A DNA stretch of 64,000 bases from an uncultured Chthonomonas sp. (lineage in GTDB: Bacteria; Armatimonadota; Chthonomonadetes; Chthonomonadales; Chthonomonadaceae), in assembly GCA_903859705.1 (NCBI GenBank), contig CAIONQ010000050.1:1-64000 (forward strand), written 5' to 3'. The notes under the pieces were generated by a model. The model was not told the DNA's origin. It ran no database searches and was given only the letters and a program-made list of their open reading frames with translations. The translations under genes and the position numbers were made by a program. Shown here one piece after another: positions 36,363 to 46,069 of this stretch. Every line of letters starts with the position of its first letter. Within the stretch, counting starts at the first letter, position 1.

Positions 36363-37010
36363 TTGAGAGGATTCGACCCCACAGAGTTTATTATCCATGT
36401 GCTGGTTGTTGTGCTCTCTGTAACGCTGCATGAGTTTGGCCATGCCATTGCCGCGGATATGCTGGGCGATCCTACCCCACGGTATCAGGGCCGGATAACC
36501 CTGCGCCCAGATAAGCATCTGGATCCGCTGGGCTTTGTCATGATCCTTCTAACCAGCATGGGCATGGTGGGGCTGGGCTGGGGCAAGCCGGTTCAGGTAA
36601 ACACTGGCCGGTTCAAACACCCGCGCCGAGATCTGGTAATAGTGGCCCTGGCAGGGCCAGTAATGAACCTTGCGCTGGCGGTGGTGTTCGGCCTGATGCT
36701 GCGCTTCTTGCTGAATGCAAGCCCCAATCCGGAAGCCTGGATGCAGGAAACGGATCCTGGCCGGTTTATGTTCAGCCTGGTATGGATTAACCTTGTGCTG
36801 CTGTTCTTTAACCTGCTGCCACTCCACCCATTGGATGGTGGCAAACTGTTCAGCGGCATGCTCCCCAGATCGCAGGCCGATACCTACGATCGATTTATGG
36901 GGCAATACGGGATGGTGATACTGCTGGTGCTGGTTGTTTCCGGCTCTATGCTTTCATCCATCATCTCACCGCCGGTAAACGGCTTCTTTAAATTACTCAC
37001 GGGGTACTGA
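36363..37010 (+). CDS. Site-2 protease family (M50) membrane metalloprotease
   Basis: A TTG start at 36363 is preceded by GGAAGG. The 215-residue protein is a compact M50B intramembrane zinc protease: HEFGH at about residue 23 in the first membrane helix gives two zinc ligands and the catalytic Glu, and NLLPLHPLDGG at about 151 supplies the Asp ligand. Four to five membrane segments, no PDZ domain. This short form is regularly found beside trpS in many genomes; its physiological substrate is not established. Lies between lysA and trpS with short gaps. Confidence 0.9.
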   Translation: MRGFDPTEFIIHVLVVVLSVTLHEFGHAIAADMLGDPTPRYQGRITLRPDKHLDPLGFVMILLTSMGMVGLGWGKPVQVNTGRFKHPRRDLVIVALAGPVMNLALAVVFGLMLRFLLNASPNPEAWMQETDPGRFMFSLVWINLVLLFFNLLPLHPLDGGKLFSGMLPRSQADTYDRFMGQYGMVILLVLVVSGSMLSSIISPPVNGFFKLLTGY

Positions 37011-37044
37011 AGTACGATCTTCCCTCGTGAATAGGAGAAAAACC

Positions 37045-38064
37045 TTGGCTTCGGAAGTGAAACCACCAAAGCGCCTCCTCAGTGGCATGCAGCCAACAGG
37101 ATCCGGCGCGCTGCACCTGGGCAACCTCGAAGGAGCGCTCAAAAACTGGGTGCGCCTGCAGAATGATTATGAAATGTTCTGCTGTGTGGTGGATTGGCAC
37201 GCCCTTACCACAAGGTTTCATGAGTCCAAAAAAATCGCCCCGGCCTGCCGAGAGGTAGCCGCAGATTACATCGCTTATGGTCTGGACCCGGATAAGTGCG
37301 CCATCTTCATTCAAAGCCATGTAAAAGAGCATGCAGAGCTGCATCTTCTGCTCTCCATGATAACCCCGCTTGGCTGGCTGGAGCGTGTGCCTACTTTCAA
37401 AGAGAAGCGCGAGCTCATGGTTGAGAAGGGCGAGGGAGATGAAACCGTATCTTACGGTTTGCTTGGCTACCCCTGCCTGCAAACGGCCGATATTCTGGTA
37501 TACCGCGCCAATGTTGTGCCGGTAGGCAAAGATCAGGCCGCACACCTGGAGATTAGCCGCGAAATCTGCCGCCGGTTTAACAACCTTTACGGCCCTGTTT
37601 TTCCGGAGCCACAAACTCTGATTAATGAGGACGCTGCGGTACTGCCCGGGGTAGATGGCCGTAAAATGAGCAAATCCTACGGCAACGCAGTATACGCTGC
37701 AGATTCTGCCGAAAAGGTTGCCGAAACCATCAAGAGCGCCTTTACCACGCCCACCAAGCTGCGCAAAACAGATCCCGGTGTGCCAGAAGGCTGCGTTGTT
37801 TGCCAGTGGCGCAAAGTGTTTGATCCCGAGGGGTACATCACCTCGTGGGATGAAGATCGCGCCGGCGAGCGCGGCTGCATGCAGAGCAAAAAAGAGCTCA
37901 CCGAGATTCTAAACGCCTACCTGGATCCTATCCGAAAGCGGCGTGCAGAACTGCTGGATGATCCCGCAGAGCTGGATCGTATTCTGCTGCGTGGCGCCGA
38001 AAAGGCACGCGCGGTGGCCTCAGAAACCCTGCGGCTTGTTAACGAGGCCATCGGCCTGCGCTAA
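37045..38064 (+). CDS. trpS: Tryptophanyl-tRNA synthetase
   Basis: The TTG at 37045, six bases after AGGAGA, is preferred over the in-frame GTG at 37027, which has no ribosome-binding site. The 339-residue class I synthetase charges tRNA-Trp. The HIGH-like motif is in GSGALHLGNLEG (about residue 27) and the KMSKS motif in DGRKMSKSYGN (about 210). GYPCLQTADILVY and VPVGKDQAAHLEISREI are typical of bacterial TrpRS. It contains a Cys-containing insert near CVVCQWRKVF. Last gene of the lysA-M50-trpS group; a strong terminator follows. Confidence 0.95.
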   Translation: MASEVKPPKRLLSGMQPTGSGALHLGNLEGALKNWVRLQNDYEMFCCVVDWHALTTRFHESKKIAPACREVAADYIAYGLDPDKCAIFIQSHVKEHAELHLLLSMITPLGWLERVPTFKEKRELMVEKGEGDETVSYGLLGYPCLQTADILVYRANVVPVGKDQAAHLEISREICRRFNNLYGPVFPEPQTLINEDAAVLPGVDGRKMSKSYGNAVYAADSAEKVAETIKSAFTTPTKLRKTDPGVPEGCVVCQWRKVFDPEGYITSWDEDRAGERGCMQSKKELTEILNAYLDPIRKRRAELLDDPAELDRILLRGAEKARAVASETLRLVNEAIGLR

Positions 38065-38072
38065 CACATTTT

Positions 38073-38123
38073 AAAAAGCCCCTGCATAGCAGAACCAACC
38101 GGTTCACCATGCAGGGGCTTTTT
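38073..38123. terminator. Bidirectional intrinsic terminator
   Basis: A 15-base perfect stem (AAAAAGCCCCTGCAT at 38073-38087 with its complement at 38109-38123) carries an inner GAACC-AACC-GGTTC hairpin. A-tract and T-tract flank it, so it can end both trpS and the convergent M42 gene. Confidence 0.9.
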
Positions 38124-38147
38124 GTTTTTCCAATTGCCCGTTATTTT

Positions 38148-39194
38148 TTAGGTTACGTTGGCAAGGTAATCCAGCAACAGGCGCAGCATCTGCGCCGGGG
38201 CCCCTTTGTGCATTATCTCGTACCCGTGAGAGTTCTCTACCGGCAGCCCGAAAGTAACTGGCCGGGCAGTAAATCCCTTTGCCGCCGCGCAGGATGCATC
38301 GGATCCGCCTCGGCTTAAGTACTGCCAGTGCGGCTGTATGCCAATTTCGGCACAGCGCTGTTCCAGCAAAAATCCATCCACGGCTTCCATAGCGGCATAA
38401 CCATCCCGCACCCATATGGTGGGCTGCGCATCAATGGGGAAATCCGCATCAATGGTTTTGGGGCCAATCTCCAGCGCAACACAAACATCGGCGGGGTGCG
38501 TGCGCAAAAGATACTGAGCGCCCTCGCCGCCCACCTCTTCGGAGGTGGTGGCCGCAAATGTGAGAGAACCATAAGCTTCATCGCCAGTTTCTTGAATGGC
38601 TTCCAGTGCCATTAGCCATACTGCTATGGGTGCCCTGTCGTCCAAAAAGTAGCTGGCAATGCAATCGCCAATTTCAGTTACCACTCTTCGGCTTCGGCTC
38701 AGCGCCACGCGCAGGCCGGGGCGCACGCCGGCCGCCGCAAGCTGATCGGCCGTTAAGCCTGTAAAAAGATAAGCATTTTCCCAGGGAAAGGGCTCTTTGC
38801 GCGCCTGATCTATCACGCTTCCCTTTGTGTTTGAGTGAATGCTGCCGTAGGATAGAATGGCCTCCATCGGACCCCTTGATGTGAGGATCTCCACCGGGCC
38901 TTCTCCCCATTTGTAAGGGTAGGTGCCGCCAACTGCAGCCACGCGTACCTTGCCATCCGCATCCACTCCGGTAACAAGCAAGCCAATCTCATCCAGATGC
39001 GCGGTTATCACAACATGCGGCCTATCCGATCCGCCAACAACCCGAACCACCAGGTTACCCTTCGGGTCTATCTCCGGTTCCCATCCGGATCGGCGCAATC
39101 GCTCTGCCAGCCAGGATGTTACGGCAAACTCCTGGCCGCTGGGGCCAGGCAGGGCAATAAGCTCATGAATCAGTTCAATGGGGTCAGAAAGCAT
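38148..39194 (-). CDS. M42-family metallo-aminopeptidase
   Basis: The ATG at 39194 is chosen for its GGAGG five bases upstream; a start at 39236 is possible but lacks this. The 348-residue product has the dinuclear zinc site of M42 peptidases: His and Asp in TAHLDEIG (about residue 67), bridging Asp in FLDDRAP, catalytic Glu pair in TSEEVG, Glu/Asp ligand in ALEIGP, and His in NSHGYEIMH near the C-terminus. GGSDASCAA is also typical. Members form large tetrahedral cytoplasmic aminopeptidase particles that trim peptides; some were formerly annotated as endoglucanase. Monocistronic, convergent with trpS. Confidence 0.9.
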   Translation of the reverse strand: MLSDPIELIHELIALPGPSGQEFAVTSWLAERLRRSGWEPEIDPKGNLVVRVVGGSDRPHVVITAHLDEIGLLVTGVDADGKVRVAAVGGTYPYKWGEGPVEILTSRGPMEAILSYGSIHSNTKGSVIDQARKEPFPWENAYLFTGLTADQLAAAGVRPGLRVALSRSRRVVTEIGDCIASYFLDDRAPIAVWLMALEAIQETGDEAYGSLTFAATTSEEVGGEGAQYLLRTHPADVCVALEIGPKTIDADFPIDAQPTIWVRDGYAAMEAVDGFLLEQRCAEIGIQPHWQYLSRGGSDASCAAAKGFTARPVTFGLPVENSHGYEIMHKGAPAQMLRLLLDYLANVT

Positions 39195-39466
39195 AATGGC
39201 CTCCAGCGCGGCAACACGAACCGGCAAAACCGGCAACCGTGCCAGTAAGTAATAAGGGTTTTACTGTACAACCCTTCCACCCGGGCCGCCGAGATTCCTT
39301 GTATGGTGGCGCAGAGCGGTTGTACACAGGCCGCGCAGATATAATCCACCACTGCACCATTTACGCATCGCTATGCGGATTAATCCCCATCCGTGTCGAA
39401 TGCTACCGCAACTTTCTGGCTTCGGCCGCACTCCTGAATTGATCTCGTGTATTAAAGGGAAAACGC

Positions 39467-42400
39467 ATGCCGTTCCTCGGTTTTAAATCCGCCCTGGCCC
39501 TCTCCATAGCAGCAGTGGGAGCCGTACTCATGTCCTCAACCATCGAAGCTTCTGCAAAACCCGCACCTGCGGGCCACACCCGCAAGATAGTGCTTATCGC
39601 CGGAACAATGACAGGGCATGATAAGCACACGCACGAGTATGAAAAGAACGTAATTCTGCTCAAACATCTACTGGATACCGCCCCCAACCTGCATGGCATC
39701 CGCACGGAGGCCTGCTTTCATGGCTGGCCAGAGAATGAGGCCACACTGGATGATGCCGATTCAATAGTGTTTGTAACGGATGGCAGCGATCGTAACGAAG
39801 CGGATCACCCCCTCTTTGTGGGCCATCGTATGCAGGTTATCGAGAAGCAGATGCGGCGAGGCTGCGGGCTCATGCAGTTCCACTGGTCTACGTTCGCACC
39901 GGTAAAGTACGATAAGCAGATAACAGACTGGGTTGGCGGTTATTTCGATTATGAAACCGGCTCGGCACCCAACCACTGGCGCTCGGCAATTCAAACCTAC
40001 ACCGCGCCCGTTAAGCTGGCCGAGAGCCACCCCATAGTAAACGGCGTGAAGCCCTTTACCGTTCAGGAAGAGTTCTATTACAAAATTCGGTTTGCCGAGG
40101 GTGATAAGCGCGTAACGCCAGTGCTGTTTACCCGCCCACCCGGCGAGCAGCAGGATTACCCGGTTGCATGGGCCGTTCAGCGTGCAGATGGCGGGCGCGG
40201 CTTTGGGTTAACAGGCGGGCATTTTTATAAAAACTGGAACCTGGACGATTATCGCAGGCTTATCCTCAACGCCATTGTGTGGAGCAGCGGTATGGAGGTC
40301 CCCGCGGGCGGCGTCCAATCCGTAATGGAAAAGCCAATAAAAGCGCTTATCCTTACGGGATATCACCACCCTGGCCACGATTGGCGGCAGCTTACGGCAG
40401 CGCTTATTCAGAGCCTGGAGCTGGATCCGCGTGTTACTGTAGACGTTTCAGAAAACATTGAAGATCTGGCCTCTGCCAGCATCTCTGGCTACGATCTGCT
40501 GGTTCTTAACTACTGTAACTGGGATAAGCCGGGCCTATCGCAAGCTGCAAAGGATGGATTTGTAAAGTATCTGCGTGCAGGAGGCGGCCTCAGCATTATC
40601 CACTTTGCAAACGGGGCATTTAACTACACCCTGCCAGCAAAGGATTCGGATTGGAAAGAGTTTAGAACCGGCATTGTCCGGCGCGCCTGGATGCACGATC
40701 TGCCCAGCGGGCACGATGCACACGGTCCGTTTACAGTGAACATATCTGCCGAAAAGAGCCCCATAACCGCGGGCTTGAAGCCGTTTGATACCAGCGATGA
40801 GCTGTACTTCCATCAGGTCGGTCCTGAGCCGATTACACCGCTTGCCACGGCGCACTCCAGAGTAACTGGTAACGATGAGCCGATGGCGTGGGCCTACAAC
40901 TATGGCAAAGGCCGCATCTTCCAAACGGTGCTCGGGCACGATGCCGAGGCAGTGAGGCATGCAGGGGCGCTTATCCGTCGTGGCTCGGTATGGGCGGCAA
41001 AGCGCGGGCAGATATCTTTTGATCCGCCCACATCCCTTACCGAAAATGCACCTTTCCGCAATGGAAGCAGCTGGAGCGTGGCCCTTAGCCTGCAGCGTTC
41101 AACCGTCGCTGGCATCAACTCTGCCGAGCCTACCAGTGATGGCAGATTTGGCAAAGCGCTGGATGCCCGTGCAGGCGGCGCATTTGCGCCCGCCCGCGCT
41201 GCATACCACACCCCGCCTATAACAGTGGAGCTGTGGGCAAAACTATTCAGTAAAACCGGCTTCAACATCCTGATGGCCAACCAGGCAAAAAGCTCACCCA
41301 CTCACTGGGAGCTATTCACATTTGCAGGCAGCGGTTTCTTAACGGCCTACATGCCAGGCATGACTCCGGATCACATCCGCAGCAGTGTGGATATCTGCGA
41401 TGGCAAGTGGCACTACCTCAGTATGGTGTTCACGGCGGGAAGCGTGCGCCTGTACGTGGATGCAAAGCTTGTTTCGGATACTCCCATAAAGTTTAACGGG
41501 GGCGAACCCAGGCCGGGTGAACTGGCGTTTGGCAACGAGCCAACAAAAGAGATGCGCTGCGATGGGCTGATAGATGATGTAAAAATATCTCAATCTGCGC
41601 TGGATATCCGTACGGTGCCAGCCAGCCCGCTTGCTGTTGACGATGCTTCCATAGGTGTGTGGCGCTTTGATGCGCTGGAGCAGGGCAAGTTTGCCGATAT
41701 TGGCAGGCTTAACAATGCCGCCGCCATCTCGGCACCTGCGCAGGTAACTGCCGAACCAAACCCGGTGCGCAGCGGCACACTGCCACGCATAGATAGCAAG
41801 CATTCGGTAGATTGGCGCATGGTTAACAACGATGCAGGCGGCCAGCGCTACTCTACGCTAACGCAAATAAATGCCAGTAACGTTACAAAACTAAAGCCTG
41901 TTTGGAGCTATCATGGCAACGATGCCTCGCCCGGAAGCACCATAGAGTGCTGCCCGGTGGTGGTGGATGGCGTTATGTATGCCACCACCTCTGGCTTAAA
42001 AGTGGTGGCGCTGGATGCCGCAACTGGCAAAGAGATTTGGCGTTACAACCCGCATAGCGGCGGTGTAAACAGGGGCATAGCCTACTGGAGCGACGGCCGC
42101 AAAAACGGCAAGCGCCGCGTGTTTATGGGCACACCGGATGGGCGCCTGCTATCTCTGGATGCAGCAACGGGCGAGCCAGACAAAGACTTTGGCAAAGAGG
42201 GCGCACTGGATTTGCGGATCGGCATTGAGCGCGACATTCGCGGGTTGACCTACGGTGTAACCTCCGCCCCCGTAATCTTTGAAAACCTGATCTACGTTGG
42301 CTTTCTGGTTACCGAGGGCCAGCCCGGAGCCCCTGGTGATATTCGGGCATTTGATGTGCGCACCGGCAAAGAGATGTGGCGCTTCCACACTGTGCCCAGG

Positions 42401-43552
42401 CCCGGCGAGGTAGGAAATGAGACCTGGGAAAAAGATGGCTGGAAAGAGCGCAGCGGCGTAAACGCCTGGCCCGGCTTTACCCTGGATGCCAAACGAGGCA
42501 TTCTGTTTGCGGGCCTTGGCTCCGCTGCCTCCGATTTCTATGGGGCAGATAGGCCCGGCGCGAACCTCTATGCCAACAGCACACTTGCCCTGGATGCTCG
42601 AACCGGCAAGCGAATATGGCATTTTCAGGAAATCCACCACGATCTGTGGGATCACGATAACCCGTGCCCACCCATTATGGTCACCATTAAGCGAGATGGC
42701 AAACTTATAGATGCGGTGGCACAGCTTACAAAAACCGGCTTCTGCTACATATTTGATAGAGTAACTGGCAAGCCTATCTTCGATGTGCTGGAAAAACCCG
42801 CACCTGCCTCCGCCATTCCTGGCGAAAGAGCATATCCTACGCAGCCAGAGCCGGTGAAACCGCCCGCCTTCTCACCCGGGCTGTTTACCACCAACGATAT
42901 AACCAATATATCGGCAGAATCCCACGATTATGTGGCGAAGCTCACCCAGAAGCTGCACACCGGTATAAAGAACGAGCCGCCCACGGTGGAAGGCACGGTG
43001 GTATCACCGGGCTTCCATGGCGGGGCAACCTGGAGTGGAGGCAGCTTTGATCCTACTACCGGGCTCCTATATGTAAACTCCAACAACGTGTTGTACACCT
43101 CTGTGCTGCGGCCCAATACCAATGGAGGGTATGACTTTGGTGGGTACGCCTACTTTAACGATCAGTTCGGGTACCCGGCCAACCGCCCACCGTGGGGATC
43201 GCTTACAGCCATCGATGTAAGCAAAGGCGAGTTTGCCTGGCAGGTTCCGTTGGGAGAGTATCCGGAGTTAACTGCAAAGGGAGTGCCGCAAACCGGCACC
43301 GAAAACTTTGGCGGCACTATAGTAACGGCAGGTGGCCTGCTGTTTGTGGGCGGCACAAAAGATGAAATGCTGCATGCGTTTGATAAGAAAACCGGCAAAC
43401 TGCTGTGGCAATACCACCTGCCGGCGGGTGGATATGCCACGCCCAGCACCTACATGGTAAACGGCAAGCAGTACCTTGTAATTGCAGCGGGAGGCGGCGG
43501 TAAGCTGCGCACCAAAAGCGGCGATAGCTTTGTTGCATTTGCAATACAGTAG
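39467..43552 (+). CDS. Exported ThuA-ThuA-LamG-PQQ quinoprotein fusion
   Basis: The 1361-residue protein starts with a signal peptide (cleavage near IEASA). Residues about 38-280 are a ThuA (trehalose utilisation/glutamine-amidotransferase-like) domain (IVLIAGTMTGHDKHTHEY, RGCGLMQFHW), and about 290-505 a second ThuA unit (KALILTGYHHPGHDWRQL, FVKYLRAGGGLSIIHF, WAYNYGKGRIFQTVLGH). Residues about 530-745 form a concanavalin/LamG domain (ITVELWAKLF, GKWHYLSMVF). From about 782 to the end is a PQQ-dependent dehydrogenase propeller (DWRMVNNDAGGQRYS, VVALDAATGKEIWRY, FGGTIVTAGGLLFVGGT, FDKKTGKLLWQYHLP). No CXXCH heme motif is present. It probably oxidises sugars or alcohols in the periplasm. The next gene starts 30 bases downstream. 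Confidence 0.85.
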   Translation: MPFLGFKSALALSIAAVGAVLMSSTIEASAKPAPAGHTRKIVLIAGTMTGHDKHTHEYEKNVILLKHLLDTAPNLHGIRTEACFHGWPENEATLDDADSIVFVTDGSDRNEADHPLFVGHRMQVIEKQMRRGCGLMQFHWSTFAPVKYDKQITDWVGGYFDYETGSAPNHWRSAIQTYTAPVKLAESHPIVNGVKPFTVQEEFYYKIRFAEGDKRVTPVLFTRPPGEQQDYPVAWAVQRADGGRGFGLTGGHFYKNWNLDDYRRLILNAIVWSSGMEVPAGGVQSVMEKPIKALILTGYHHPGHDWRQLTAALIQSLELDPRVTVDVSENIEDLASASISGYDLLVLNYCNWDKPGLSQAAKDGFVKYLRAGGGLSIIHFANGAFNYTLPAKDSDWKEFRTGIVRRAWMHDLPSGHDAHGPFTVNISAEKSPITAGLKPFDTSDELYFHQVGPEPITPLATAHSRVTGNDEPMAWAYNYGKGRIFQTVLGHDAEAVRHAGALIRRGSVWAAKRGQISFDPPTSLTENAPFRNGSSWSVALSLQRSTVAGINSAEPTSDGRFGKALDARAGGAFAPARAAYHTPPITVELWAKLFSKTGFNILMANQAKSSPTHWELFTFAGSGFLTAYMPGMTPDHIRSSVDICDGKWHYLSMVFTAGSVRLYVDAKLVSDTPIKFNGGEPRPGELAFGNEPTKEMRCDGLIDDVKISQSALDIRTVPASPLAVDDASIGVWRFDALEQGKFADIGRLNNAAAISAPAQVTAEPNPVRSGTLPRIDSKHSVDWRMVNNDAGGQRYSTLTQINASNVTKLKPVWSYHGNDASPGSTIECCPVVVDGVMYATTSGLKVVALDAATGKEIWRYNPHSGGVNRGIAYWSDGRKNGKRRVFMGTPDGRLLSLDAATGEPDKDFGKEGALDLRIGIERDIRGLTYGVTSAPVIFENLIYVGFLVTEGQPGAPGDIRAFDVRTGKEMWRFHTVPRPGEVGNETWEKDGWKERSGVNAWPGFTLDAKRGILFAGLGSAASDFYGADRPGANLYANSTLALDARTGKRIWHFQEIHHDLWDHDNPCPPIMVTIKRDGKLIDAVAQLTKTGFCYIFDRVTGKPIFDVLEKPAPASAIPGERAYPTQPEPVKPPAFSPGLFTTNDITNISAESHDYVAKLTQKLHTGIKNEPPTVEGTVVSPGFHGGATWSGGSFDPTTGLLYVNSNNVLYTSVLRPNTNGGYDFGGYAYFNDQFGYPANRPPWGSLTAIDVSKGEFAWQVPLGEYPELTAKGVPQTGTENFGGTIVTAGGLLFVGGTKDEMLHAFDKKTGKLLWQYHLPAGGYATPSTYMVNGKQYLVIAAGGGGKLRTKSGDSFVAFAIQ

Positions 43553-43581
43553 CGGACGGATACAATGGATCAGGAGGCAAG

Positions 43582-44448
43582 ATGCCGTACCAGCAGAACA
43601 GCCAGAATGCACCAGAGCAGCCCGTGGAGAAGGTTACTCCTAAATACTATGCGGCAGTAAACTCTGTTCTGTTTGTTATCATTATCCTCTCCATGCTGTT
43701 AACCACCAGCGGCCTTATATCTGTTGTTAAGGCCGTAAATAGCGGTGGTATGGCGCAGCTAATTCTGGGAGGGCTGGCTGCTGCCATCGCATTTCTAACT
43801 CTCATCGTCAGGGTGTCCAACGTACAGCCGCTGGATGCAGGCACTGGTCATGACGCGGCAAAATGGACAGACGATTGGGTGGATGAGGTACCCACACGGG
43901 TTACCAGCATGGGTATGTGGCTGGAAGGTACAGAGGGGCAGTTCGAGTCGCTTCAAGCTCTGGTAAACCTCTCCATGTATCTCGATACTTCGGTAAGCCC
44001 CGGCAGGCTCTCGATAGAAAAGCGCACAGAGTTCTGGCAAAGGCTGGAAGCCTGCAAGGCTATGTCTGAAAGTCAGCCTGAGATCGTAACCAGATACCTA
44101 CCATCGTTTGTCGGCGATCAGCGCCGGCTGCTTGTAACGGTACTCAACTCCTTGCGTAAGCTTGCCGGGGTTGCATCCACCCCGCGCGTAGGCAAACAGG
44201 AGCTGCCACAGCTTACAGCATCCGGAGAAAAGAGCGGGCCAATATTAGTGGAGCTGCATATAACTGCAATCCAGTGCGAGCGGGCACTTTCGACCTTAGA
44301 AGCCCTATTTGAAGATTCAGAAACCCTATTGCGCGCTTCCGGCGTAGATAATGAAACGCTGAAACAGGAGCTTTTACGCCCGGTCGACCACTCCGATAAC
44401 GATACATCCCGAGCTGAGCTAATGCGCGCTGCAAACGATCACAAGTGA
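43582..44448 (+). CDS. Hypothetical membrane protein with two TM helices
   Basis: GGAGG precedes the ATG at 43582. The 288-residue product has two adjacent membrane segments at about 27-50 and 58-78 (SVLFVIIILSMLLTTSGLI and QLILGGLAAAIAFLTLIV), then a soluble helical domain (LNSLRKLAGVAS, ERALSTLEALFEDSETLLRA) likely to lie in the cytoplasm. It resembles phage- or plasmid-type small hypothetical membrane proteins only loosely; no family recognised. It may share a transcript with the quinoprotein gene, 30 bases upstream. Confidence 0.55.
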   Translation: MPYQQNSQNAPEQPVEKVTPKYYAAVNSVLFVIIILSMLLTTSGLISVVKAVNSGGMAQLILGGLAAAIAFLTLIVRVSNVQPLDAGTGHDAAKWTDDWVDEVPTRVTSMGMWLEGTEGQFESLQALVNLSMYLDTSVSPGRLSIEKRTEFWQRLEACKAMSESQPEIVTRYLPSFVGDQRRLLVTVLNSLRKLAGVASTPRVGKQELPQLTASGEKSGPILVELHITAIQCERALSTLEALFEDSETLLRASGVDNETLKQELLRPVDHSDNDTSRAELMRAANDHK

Positions 44449-44740
44449 TGGAGGCGCTTCCGGCAGCATTAACTCCCAGGTTACCTGCCTATTGTGTTAG
44501 CAAATACATGGTAGGGGCACCCCGGCGAGCGAAGCCATCGGCGACCTGCCGATAAAGCACAAGCAAAGTGGAAAAAGACTACCTGCGCTGTAACTCTCCC
44601 CTGCACTCGGCCACATATCTCCTCACAAAAACTATTTTCTACCGTTAAAAGCACTCTGCCATACAGTTGTCACGGTCCATTTGTTACCATGTGAGTGTGC
44701 GAAGCAACGAACCGTAGGTACACAGTTGAGGAGGCTATAC

Positions 44741-45430
44741 ATGCAACCGGAACCCAACCAACCGCTTCAAGAACTGCACAATCCTGAGCCAGCCCACTAT
44801 GATGTGAACTGGATCTGGGGTCTATTTTGCGAGTATGCAGAACAGGATTTTCCAGAATCACTGATGCTGGCGCCGCTACTGTTTGCCATTGATGATGAAG
44901 GCAATAAACTTGGCCGCTATCTCGAGAACGAAGAGATCTGCGCCCTCATTGAAGGGGAAGTGGAAGTAATTGTCGATGAAGAAGACGAAGAAACCGAAGG
45001 TCCAGACCATCAATATCCTTGCCACATACTGGCAATGGCAGACACAAAAATCGATGAACTCCCATCGCACATTGCCAACCTGTTCAAACCAAAGATAAAT
45101 CGCCATCCGTGGCAGGGCAAACTGTTTGCTAAGGATCTGGGCTACACCGTAGAACCCAACACCCGCGAGCAGATATCAGAAATTTACGACACCCTTGCAG
45201 GTTCGGGGCTGATCATCCATTCGGAAAAAGACTACATTCTTGATGCCCTTGTGGAAACTGTAGAGATCGAAGGCAACTACATCGGCCGCCCGCTTACAGA
45301 AAAAGAGATCCGGTACACGGTTCTTGATGATGATGATGGAAATTCAGACTGGCCCTGCGACACCCCCTGGTGGTGGAGCCAACAAATCGAAAGGAAACTG
45401 GAGTTAGCTCAACAGGCACCAACCACCTAA
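44741..45430 (+). CDS. Acidic hypothetical protein
   Basis: GGAGG eleven bases upstream supports the ATG at 44741 over one at 44681. The 229-residue soluble protein is very acidic, with IEGEVEVIVDEEDEETEG near residue 70 and VLDDDDGNSD near the end. Residues about 15-45 (VNWIWGLFCEYAEQDFPESLMLAPLLF) and 180-200 look like globular structure. No family recognised. It stands alone between non-coding regions just upstream of the defence island; no link to it can be shown. Confidence 0.55.
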   Translation: MQPEPNQPLQELHNPEPAHYDVNWIWGLFCEYAEQDFPESLMLAPLLFAIDDEGNKLGRYLENEEICALIEGEVEVIVDEEDEETEGPDHQYPCHILAMADTKIDELPSHIANLFKPKINRHPWQGKLFAKDLGYTVEPNTREQISEIYDTLAGSGLIIHSEKDYILDALVETVEIEGNYIGRPLTEKEIRYTVLDDDDGNSDWPCDTPWWWSQQIERKLELAQQAPTT

Positions 45431-46069
45431 CCAGCAAACGCTATTTGCACAAAGGGTAGCAACACACTTCCTCCGGAAGCTCACTTAAGCTTCGGATACC
45501 TTGCTGTGCTGATCTCATCATAAACCGAACGGAAGGTAACCACAATACTCAGGCGTTTAAGCACGGTGCCATTCGCTGCGGAGTTGTGGCGAGTGCATAT
45601 CGTAGTCGGTGTTATCCTTTAATGCCGATGATCCTTAGATGTTCATCTACATCATCCAAATCACTCCAACTACCCGCACCTATACGCGATGTAATACTAT
45701 AGAGTTCGGGGTTGGCCAGCTCCCGTGTTTCCGCGCAACCTTAGGCACCATTCGCAGGGTAACACGGGATCAACGGAGCGCTGTAAGGCAACTGGCAGGG
45801 TGTGATTGAGGGGTGGTGCTTATTCAGCCAGCGGGGCTGCAAACACAAAGCGCACCCCTAGAGTCCAGTGCAGGAAATAGCACCCATGCAACGAATATTG
45901 CGGTATAAGTTTCTTTTGATCAGTCGGCGGATTGCGCATTGCGTCCTGCCGTGTGACAATTACTGTACCTGGCGCTGTTTGTCTGCTTAATAGATTAATC
46001 CGGGCGGTGTTCTTTCAGGCACCGATAAACGGCACCAACCCCTTACGCTCAGGTTTAGAAAGCCAATTC
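45431..46069. other. Non-coding region before the restriction-modification island
   Basis: About 640 bases contain no gene I can support. On the minus strand short open stretches near 45480-45745 read like coding sequence (ANPELYSITSRIG and FRSVYDEISTARY) in different frames without starts, possibly a decayed gene. The hsdM promoter was not identified; a frame upstream of hsdM (from 45932) is in phase but lacks family similarity. Confidence 0.35.

Noticed and set aside
35640-36518. 292-residue minus-strand frame across lysA
   Set aside because: Antisense to lysA and site-2 protease; no recognisable domain.
45480-45750. Possible decayed gene on the minus strand before hsdM
   Set aside because: Short coding-like pieces in different frames, without start or family match; not enough to call a pseudogene.
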